Shown piece by piece: positions 57,734 to 64,000 of a DNA stretch of 64,000 bases. The notes beneath the pieces were generated by a model. That model was not told where the DNA came from, did no database searches, and was given only the letters and a program-made list of their open reading frames with translations. Source of the stretch: DATGJX01 sp963830545 (GTDB lineage: Bacteria; Vulcanimicrobiota; Vulcanimicrobiia; Vulcanimicrobiales; Vulcanimicrobiaceae); assembly GCA_963830545.1 (NCBI GenBank), contig CAWHMK010000001.1:868001-932000 (forward strand), written 5' to 3'. A program made the position numbers and the translations under genes. Positions within the stretch are counted from its first letter, which is position 1; each line of letters opens with the position of its first letter.

Positions 57734-58673
57734 ATGAAATCGGACCGGCTGGTTTCGCTGCTTCTGCTGCTGCAGGGCCGCAGTCCGCGCAGCGCGCGCG
57801 AACTCGCGGACGCGCTGGAGGTGTCGGCGCGCACCATCTATCGCGACGTCGAGGCGCTCTCCATTTCCGGCGTGCCGGTCTATGCCGAGCGTGGAAGCAG
57901 CGGAGGCATCGCGCTGGCCGACGGCTATCGCAAGGCGATTACGCAGTTCAGCACGGATGAATTGCATGCGCTCTTCATCGCGGCGGCGGACCCGCTCGCC
58001 GAACTCGGCGTCACCGGACATCAGCGCGCGCTCGACAAACTCGCCGGCGCACTGCCCGATCTTCAGCGCCGCGCAGCACAGCAGGCGCGTCAGCGCATCC
58101 TGCTCGATCACAACCGGTGGTATCGTTTGGAACAGCCTGCGGCCGTGCTTGCAATGCTTCGGCGCGCGGTGTGGGAAGATCGGCAAGTTTCGATCGAGTA
58201 CCGCGATCGCACGGGAACGACAACGCAGCGGGCTCTCGATCCGTACGGTCTCGTTTCCAAAGCGGGCGTGTGGTATCTCATCGCGCGGCAGCATGACGGG
58301 GACTACCGCACCTTCCGCGTCGAGCGGATCGCGCGCGCAGACGACCTGTCCGTGCACTTCTCGCGCGACGAGGGCTTCGATTTGGAAGCGCATTGGCGGA
58401 CGTCGAATGCGTCGATGCAGCGCCCGATGGAGTGGTTCGATGCAACCCTGCGCGTGACGCCGGAAGCGCTCGACTGGGTGATGTCGTTCAACGAATTCGA
58501 AGTGCTGTCGGAGGATGACGCGGGGAAGACCGTGCGCATGCGTTTTCCCTCCTTCCCGGCCGCGACGCGCCAGATTTCGAGCTGGGGATCGAACGCGCGC
58601 GCTCTGGCGCCGCCGCGAACTCGTACAAGCACTTGCGGACCACGCGCGCGATCTGCTCGCGCTGTATGGGTAA
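57734..58673 (+). CDS. HTH/WYL-domain transcriptional regulator (YafY-like, one frameshift)
   Basis: About 313 residues: an N-terminal HTH (MKSDRLVSLLLLLQGRSP, then RELADALEVSARTIYRDVEAL), the GGIALADGYRKAI wing, and a C-terminal WYL domain with KAGVWYLIARQHDGDYRTFRVERI. WYL domains sense small ligands or single-stranded nucleic acid. The C-terminus reads ELVQALADHARDLLALYG after a shift near 58612. It is divergent from two VOC genes, a common pairing, and probably controls them. Confidence 0.87.
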
Positions 58674-59886
58674 GAGCGCGGAAGTGAATCGTTTACAAGG
58701 TTTGCGCGTTGCCGTGCTCGCGCCGATCACGTGGCCGACGCCTCCGCCCGGGTACGGGCCCTGGGAGCAAATTGCGTTCAACATCGCCGACGGCATGCGC
58801 AGGCGCGGATTGGACGTCACGCTTTTTGCCCCGGGCAATTCGGGGTTCGACTCGCGCGTCGAATCGGTCGTGCCCGTCGGCTGCGCGGAGGATCCCGCCC
58901 TTAATGCCGACGTCTTTTCCGCGTTGCACATCGGACACCTCATGGAGAGCGCGCACGATTACGATTTGATTCACAACAATTTCGACTGGAAACCGATGAC
59001 GTATGCGCTGGCCGCCAAGGCGCCGCCGATGCTCACCACGGTTCACGGCTTTTCTTCACCGCAGATTCTCGCTGCATACTATGCGTGCGCGTGGCGCAGC
59101 TTCTACTGCATCCATCAGCGATGCCGATCGAGATCCGGGCCTTTCCTATCTGGGCACGACGTACAACGGCATCGATCCGCAAGGAATTCACGTTCAATGC
59201 GAATCCGGGCGAGTATCTCGTCTTTCTGGGACGCTTCCATCCGGAGAAGGGTACCCATTTGGCGATCGAGATTGCCAAGCGCACCGGTAAGCAGCTCAAG
59301 ATCGCAGCGATTCCGCAAGACGAAGACGTACTTCGCGAAATACGTGCAGCCGCACATCGACGGCGAGCAGATTCAATTTCTGGGCGAAGTGCGCCGCCGC
59401 GAGCGCAACGAGCTGCTCGGCAACGCGCTTGCGCTCGTGCACATGACGACGCGCCCGGAGCGCTTCGGCTTGACGATGATCGAGGCGATGGCGTGCGGTA
59501 CGCCGGTGTTGGGCGCGAACATGGGATCGGTTCCGGAGATCGTGATCGACGGCGAAACCGGGTTCCTATGCGACTCGGTCGAGGACGCCGCCGCCAAGGT
59601 CCCGTTACTGGCGTCGCTGGATCGGCGCGCCTGCCGCGCGCGCGTCCAATCGGAATTCACCGTCGACCGCATGATCGACCGTTACCTGGACGCGTATACG
59701 CTAGCGGTCGAGCAGCAGCTTCCGCCGCCGGCGGCGCCCGAACAGCTGCGCTGGCGCGCACACGATTGGTGGGATCGCCCGATGGCCTATACGGAAATTC
59801 CGCCGAAACCCGCTTCCACTAAGATTTTCGTAACGCCGCGATTCAGGTTTTCGCGTTTCACTGGAGAACACACCGGCATCTCGTAA
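58666..59886 (+). CDS. GT4-family glycosyltransferase (frameshifted)
   Basis: A 407-codon glycosyltransferase. The N-terminal Rossmann half reads LRVAVLAPITWPTPPPGYGPWEQIAFNIADGM, with DYDLIHNNFDW and a GTTYNGIDP step. The C-terminal half has YLVFLGRFHPEKGTHLAIEIAKRT and the E-x7-E block ERFGLTMIEAMACGTPVLGAN, then GETGFL. GT4 enzymes transfer sugars from nucleotide donors to lipids or surface polymers. Three shifts lie near 59100, 59185 and 59335. The ATG overlaps the end of the WYL gene. GTG 58684 is another start. Confidence 0.83.
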   Translation: MGKSAEVNRLQGLRVAVLAPITWPTPPPGYGPWEQIAFNIADGMRRRGLDVTLFAPGNSGFDSRVESVVPVGCAEDPALNADVFSALHIGHLMESAHDYDLIHNNFDWKPMTYALAAKAPPMLTTVHGFSSPQILAAYYACAWRSFYCIHQRCRSRSGPFLSGHDVQRHRSARNSRSMRIRASISSFWDASIRRRVPIWRSRLPSAPVSSSRSQRFRKTKTYFAKYVQPHIDGEQIQFLGEVRRRERNELLGNALALVHMTTRPERFGLTMIEAMACGTPVLGANMGSVPEIVIDGETGFLCDSVEDAAAKVPLLASLDRRACRARVQSEFTVDRMIDRYLDAYTLAVEQQLPPPAAPEQLRWRAHDWWDRPMAYTEIPPKPASTKIFVTPRFRFSRFTGEHTGIS

Positions 59887-59905
59887 ACTAAGGAGCGATT
59901 TCTCA

Positions 59906-60816
59906 ATGCCGATTCTTCCCTTCGTTCCTCCGCAGGCCGTGTCGACCTCGGGGCGCCACGGCTTCGATTACGTCACCGTCGACGCGCAGCGGCGCCGCGT
60001 TTATGCGGCCCACGGCGGCAACGCCTCGCTGCTCATCGTCGAATGGAGACACGGGCAAAGTTCTCGGCCAGGTGCACGTAGGGCCGATGGCAGGCGTCGC
60101 GGTCAATGCCGCCACGGGACACGTGTACACGGGCGACGGCGACGATCAAGCGATCTCGGAAGTCGACCCGGTCGTCGATGAAGCAGAGTACACCGCGTGA
60201 GCGTCGCCGGCCACGTCGACGCGATCGCGTACGACGCGCAGTGCACCGCATCTACGGCGACGAGGACGACGGCACGAAGATCTTCGTCATCGACACGCGC
60301 ACGTTCAAACAGATCGCGACGATTCCGCTGCCGGGGCACAAACCCGAATACATCGTCATCGACCCGAGGACGCACGTCGTGTATCAGAACATCGCGACGA
60401 ATAGCGAGATAGCGGTCATCGACCCGAAAAGCATGAAGGTCGTGCGCACGATAGCGACGCCCGAAATCACCAACAACCACCCGCTGCAGTTCGATGAGGC
60501 GAATCGCACGCTCGTCGTGGGTGGGGGCGGCCACCTGAGCGTTTACGCTTTGAACGGAAAGCGTTTGGGCACGACCTCCTTTCCGCGCATCGATCAATGC
60601 ACACTGGACCAGCGGCGCCAAGTGCTCGCGTGCGCGGGGGGCGGCGGCATTTGGCTGTATTCGATTCCAAAGAGCGGCGCTCCCAAGCAAATCGGCATGC
60701 GTAAAATCAACCACGGCGTCCACACCGTCGGGATAGACGAAAACACCGGCCGCACGTGGGCGGTGTGGGGGTCGCCCACCGGAGATTTCGTGCAAGGGTT
60801 TACGTACAAGCCGTAG
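59906..60816 (+). CDS. YVTN-type beta-propeller protein (frameshifted)
   Basis: About 303 residues of seven-bladed propeller-like repeats: FDYVTVDAQRRRVYAAHGGN, VHVGPMAGVAVNAATGHVYTGDGDD, FVIDTRTFKQIATIPLPGHKPEY and SEIAVIDPKSMKVVRTI. The fold is that of YncE/surface-layer YVTN proteins, often extracytoplasmic and of unknown function. There is no clear signal peptide at the chosen ATG, which follows AGGAGCG. Frames change near 60050 and between 60190 and 60245. It precedes a TonB-dependent receptor. Confidence 0.72.
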
Positions 60817-60829
60817 AGCTACCGCAACG

Positions 60830-60858
60830 TTGACCTTTCGCGAAAAGCAGCCTAGGAT
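60830..60858 (+). promoter_or_regulatory. Sigma70-type promoter of the TonB receptor gene
   Basis: TTGACC (60830-60835) and TAGGAT (60853-60858) are spaced by 17 bases. An overlapping TATACT lies five bases further on. A strong ribosome binding site (GGAGGAGG) follows before ATG 60890. Confidence 0.6.
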
Positions 60859-60889
60859 ATACTGAATAGTTCGCACGTGGAGGAGGCAT

Positions 60890-63727
60890 ATGCCAAAAGC
60901 ACTCTCCGTATTCTTAGCGACTTGCGCATTCATTGCGTTAGGTGCCGTGCCGCTGGCATCGAGCGCGCAGACGGCGCCGAGCACAGCTACGGTCACCGGC
61001 ACCGTAAACGATGAATCCGGAGCGCCCATTCCGGGCGCTTTCGTCGTTTTAAGAGGTCCGGCTACGAAGAACGGCACTTCGGACGCTGCCGGAAAGTTCT
61101 CGATCGCCGCTGTTCCAGCGGGAAATTACGTATTGTCCGTTACCAAGGGCGGATACACTGCCGCAGTTCAAAACGACGTCATCCTGCTGGGCGGCCAGAC
61201 GGTAAACCTTGCCGTTCGCATGTCCGCCATCACGTTCTCCTCGCTGCGAACGATCGCGAGCGTACGCACGGGTGCACACGCGCTGAACACGTCGGCCGCC
61301 TCGGTGAACGAAGTAACGACCTCGACCTTCATCAATCAAGCGCAGCCGCAGGTCACGCGCGTGCTCAATCAAATCCCCGGCATTCAAATCTCGTTTCCTT
61401 CCAACTCCGCGAATGCCGCGGCTCCGGGCGCGATCACCGTTCCGAACATTCGCAATGCCACCTCGTATGAAACGGCGTCGCTGATCGACGGGCATCCGAT
61501 CTCCGTCGGACAGTACGGCGACAACGTCACGACGTTCCTCAACGCGTTCATGTTCAGCGCGATCGAGGTCGTAAAGGGCCCCGGCGCGGACGCGCCCGAG
61601 GTAAACAATGCCATCGGCGGCACGACCAACTTCCGCACCAAGGATCCGACGCTGCAGCCCTACGGCCAAATGCTCCTCGGCGTCGACAACCGCGGCGGCA
61701 CGCTGAGCAATTTCGAATACTCGAATACGATCGGGAAGCTCGGCGTCGTGCTGGACTTGGCCACGGACAATAATCCGTCGGCCCTTTTCGCTAAAAACGT
61801 CTACTACAGTCCGGCTCAAAACAGCGGCCTTCTGAACGGCGTTCCGCTTGGCGACGGGGGTGGATACAATCCGGTCGGCAATACGAACAGCACGCTGCCG
61901 ACGACGCCGCAGCTTCTCGCATGCTGCTGGACGCTCGACGGTTCGATGGACCAAACCGCCGAACTGGTGAAATTCCGCTATGCGCTTTCGCAGGCTACGC
62001 ACCTCACGCTGAGCTACCTCGGCAATCAAACGACGTCGGACCAGAACGGCAACACCGGAAACTTCTACCAAGCGGTGTTTTCGCCGGGCGCCGGATACAC
62101 CGGCTCGCTGCCGGCGGGACCGATCATGTACGCTTCGATCTATCCCGGCGCGATGCAGGGCGAGTTCAACAACGAGCCGATCTACCAAGCCGAACTTTCG
62201 ACGGGCATCGGGAACGACTCGATGGTGGCGCGTTACTATAATGCTACGGTGAGCCGCTATCAATTCGGCGGTACGAACCCGAGCGGCTACGACTACAACA
62301 ACGTCACGCTCTACGGAACGTCTTCGGGGAGCGGAAACGTGAACCAGACGTTCAACGGCATGCCCGCCCTGATTCAGTACTGGGATTATTACACGGAGCC
62401 CGAGCTGGACAAGCTGCAGGGCGAGTCGTTCGAGTACCAGCACCCGCTCAAGAACAACGACCTTCTCACGTTCTCCGCGGACTGGACGGCGTCTCAGAGT
62501 ACCGACTATACGGTTTCGTCGTCGCCCGGAACGCCCCCGTATTATTCGTTCAGCCTTCCGCCGGGCACGCATCAAGAGCTCGGGACCTATCTTCTTCGCG
62601 GTCACTTTTACTTCGGCTCCAAACTCTCCGCAACGCTTGCAGACTACTTCAATACGTACAGCAGCACGTACGCGACCAATTGTCCGTCGCCGCCCTACTG
62701 CACGCAGGACTCAATCGTGAACGGAACCGGCGTCACGTTCGCGACCACGAAGAACACGCACAACGATCCGCGCTTGGGGTTGGTCTTTCGCCCGAACGCG
62801 GCAACGTCGGTACGGTTCGCGCTTGGCAGTTCGATCGCACCGCCATATATGGGCCTTCTTTCAACCGTTCTGACCCCGCCGAAATACGACCCGACAACCG
62901 GCGTCGCACTCGAATCGGAAAGCAACGGCAACATCCGGCCGGAGACCGGTTTCGGATACGATTTTGGAGGCGATGTCCGTCTCCCGGATCAGCAGACGAT
63001 CGCTTCGGTCGACGTTTATCTCACTAATCTCTACAATCGCTTCTTCTCGCAGACGGTCAATACGGGATTGACGTGCGCGCAAGTCACCTGCCAAAACTCG
63101 ACTTCATCGTCGGTCCCCGTCTACAACCAGACGTACAGCAACATCAGCAACGCGCGGTTCGAAGGCATCGAGCTGAGCTTGCAGCGGGCGCCTGCAGTAG
63201 GCCTGGGCTTCAATATCTCGGGTGCGCTCAGCCGCGGCTACTACTACGATCTGCCTCCAAACTTCTATTGCAGCTTCGTTCCGACGCCGTCCCAGCCGTG
63301 CATTCCGGCGAACTACGATCAAAACAAGAACGTCATTGCCGGCCAAAACACGAACGGTCTCCCGGTTGGTTTCTACGGCATTTCTTACATCGGCAATATG
63401 CGTATTCCGTACGCCCAAGGCAATGCCGAAATAAGCTACCAGTTCCCCAATCAAATGTACGTCGCGTTCGGCGACACGTACTATGGGAAGAACAACTCGC
63501 TGAACGAACCGCCGTTCGGCATCGCGTATGCCACGCTGCGCGTGCCGATAAGCCGCGAACTGGCGTTCCAGATATCCGGCGACAACATCTTCAACGCGTA
63601 TCCGGGTATCTTGCCGGTTTACGGCGCAGGCGTACCGATCGACGTAGCCAGCGGCGGAACCGCTGCAACCAACGGCAACGTCCTTGGGCCGTCGACGTGG
63701 CGTTTCATGATCACCACACGGCCGTAA
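60890..63727 (+). CDS. TonB-dependent receptor with N-terminal carboxypeptidase-like domain
   Basis: A 945-residue outer-membrane protein, intact. The signal peptide (MPKALSVFLATCAFIALGA) is followed by a CarboxypepD_reg-like domain (VTGTVNDESGAPIPGAFVVL and AAGKFSIAAVPAGNYVL), a plug domain (TRVLNQIPGIQISF, IRNATSYETASLIDGHPIS, FSAIEVVKGPGADAPEVNNAIGGTTNF) and a 22-strand barrel ending GPSTWRFMITTRP. The arrangement is of receptors for siderophores or oligomers, with no selective motif seen. It demonstrates an outer membrane in this organism. Confidence 0.92.
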   Translation: MPKALSVFLATCAFIALGAVPLASSAQTAPSTATVTGTVNDESGAPIPGAFVVLRGPATKNGTSDAAGKFSIAAVPAGNYVLSVTKGGYTAAVQNDVILLGGQTVNLAVRMSAITFSSLRTIASVRTGAHALNTSAASVNEVTTSTFINQAQPQVTRVLNQIPGIQISFPSNSANAAAPGAITVPNIRNATSYETASLIDGHPISVGQYGDNVTTFLNAFMFSAIEVVKGPGADAPEVNNAIGGTTNFRTKDPTLQPYGQMLLGVDNRGGTLSNFEYSNTIGKLGVVLDLATDNNPSALFAKNVYYSPAQNSGLLNGVPLGDGGGYNPVGNTNSTLPTTPQLLACCWTLDGSMDQTAELVKFRYALSQATHLTLSYLGNQTTSDQNGNTGNFYQAVFSPGAGYTGSLPAGPIMYASIYPGAMQGEFNNEPIYQAELSTGIGNDSMVARYYNATVSRYQFGGTNPSGYDYNNVTLYGTSSGSGNVNQTFNGMPALIQYWDYYTEPELDKLQGESFEYQHPLKNNDLLTFSADWTASQSTDYTVSSSPGTPPYYSFSLPPGTHQELGTYLLRGHFYFGSKLSATLADYFNTYSSTYATNCPSPPYCTQDSIVNGTGVTFATTKNTHNDPRLGLVFRPNAATSVRFALGSSIAPPYMGLLSTVLTPPKYDPTTGVALESESNGNIRPETGFGYDFGGDVRLPDQQTIASVDVYLTNLYNRFFSQTVNTGLTCAQVTCQNSTSSSVPVYNQTYSNISNARFEGIELSLQRAPAVGLGFNISGALSRGYYYDLPPNFYCSFVPTPSQPCIPANYDQNKNVIAGQNTNGLPVGFYGISYIGNMRIPYAQGNAEISYQFPNQMYVAFGDTYYGKNNSLNEPPFGIAYATLRVPISRELAFQISGDNIFNAYPGILPVYGAGVPIDVASGGTAATNGNVLGPSTWRFMITTRP

Positions 63728-64000
63728 TAGGCGCAGCGGCCGCCGAGTTGCCCGCGTGCGGTAACCGGTAGAAGTCTTCGATGGTGCGCAAGACGCTGTA
63801 ATGCGTCACCGGGTCGCTGTAGCGGCCCGGGCGCACCATCGGACCGACGAAAATCGTGGGAATGTGATTGTCGACGGCATCGTCGCTCTCGTCCCACGTC
63901 ACGATCACCAGCGTGTCGTGCAGCATCGCCCAGTCGACGATCGGCCCAACGTGTGCGCGCAGCCATGCATCGCCACGCGCAATGCTCGCGCTGTGCATGT
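63711..64000 (-). CDS. Phosphoesterase family protein (C-terminal end; 5' end outside window)
   Basis: The last about 96 residues of a PF04185-type phosphoesterase (acid phosphatase/phospholipase C-like): HSASIARGDAWLRAHVGP, WAMLHDTLVIVTWDESDD with metal-binding Asp and Glu, NHIPTIFVGPMV and HYSVLRTIEDFYRL. The frame is still open at the window edge, and the Met at 63998 is probably internal. Its stop overlaps the receptor gene by 17 bases. Confidence 0.8.
   Translation of the reverse strand, partial: MHSASIARGDAWLRAHVGPIVDWAMLHDTLVIVTWDESDDAVDNHIPTIFVGPMVRPGRYSDPVTHYSVLRTIEDFYRLPHAGNSAAAAPITAVW

Noticed and set aside
61049..62605. 518-codon minus-strand ORF within the TonB receptor
   Set aside because: Antisense shadow: Arg/Val-rich repeats with no recognisable domain, and the receptor is intact.
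1..64000. Programmed ribosomal frameshifting as explanation for the broken genes
   Set aside because: Shifts occur at different places in unrelated genes, without shared slippery sequences or downstream structures, and in genes that are never frameshifted elsewhere.
1..64000. tRNA, rRNA, CRISPR or insertion sequences
   Set aside because: I found no tRNA-like T-arm or cloverleaf sequence, no repeat-spacer pattern and no transposase. A full scan with dedicated tools was not possible.

Overview
The window is a GC-rich, densely packed bacterial chromosome segment with about 65 protein genes. I saw no rRNA, tRNA, CRISPR array or insertion sequence. A TonB-dependent receptor and several lipoproteins point to a diderm, aerobic heterotroph. 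HemQ, an enzyme of the coproporphyrin branch of haem synthesis, sits with paired DUF1501/DUF1800 genes and many leaderless-looking or GTG/TTG starts. This mix would fit a deep-branching phylum such as Eremiobacterota, but the sequence alone does not prove that placement.

A dominant property is broken reading frames. About half of the clearly recognisable genes (kup, a CUT2 sugar ABC transporter, comM, hemQ, dut, dprA, rlmH, argS, pyrD/F/K, both MCC subunits and others) must be read across one or more single-base shifts, while the protein continues on both sides. These look like assembly indels rather than decay, so I give full spans and describe the breaks.

Layout. 1-5.6 kb (+): end of a TPR protein, an APC permease/small membrane protein/universal stress protein operon, a LolA-like secreted protein and a dipeptidyl-peptidase IV. 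5.6-13 kb (-): Na+/solute symporter, sugar-binding lipoprotein, ATPase and permease, Kup. 13-20 kb: comM (+), MFS exporter (-), penicillin-acylase-type hydrolase (+), second MFS exporter (-). 18.5-24.3 kb (-): a seven-gene operon nrdR-dut-panE-hemQ-dsbA-like-NAGPA-MFS, with a sigma70 promoter and a palindrome at its start that looks like an NrdR box. 24.3-28.3 kb: DUF5679 zinc ribbon, dprA, alkB, rlmH, argS. 28.3-29.3 kb: COG4315 lipoprotein and cupredoxin separated by a 22-bp inverted repeat. 29.3-35 kb (-): pyrK-pyrD-pyrF-pyrE-hisC-GNAT-AI-2E transporter. 35.1 kb: a 46-residue gene with a strong ribosome binding site and a bidirectional terminator.

35.3-40.9 kb is an envelope-stress-like locus: ECF sigma factor, membrane anti-sigma candidate, OmpR/EnvZ-type two-component pair, and a DUF4097-like surface protein on each side. 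40.9-45.4 kb (-): GNAT, metallo-beta-lactamase fold hydrolase, PadR regulator, DUF1501 and DUF1800. 45.5-56.9 kb holds a leucine-degradation set (MCC beta, enoyl-CoA hydratase, MCC alpha, HMG-CoA lyase) with a lipase-like hydrolase and an amidohydrolase. It is interrupted by a paralogous pair of membrane-anchored proteins, a DMT exporter and a reverse-strand YedYZ-like molybdopterin/cytochrome b module. 56.9-64 kb: two VOC proteins divergent from a WYL regulator, a GT4 glycosyltransferase, a YVTN-type propeller, a TonB-dependent receptor and the end of a phosphoesterase.
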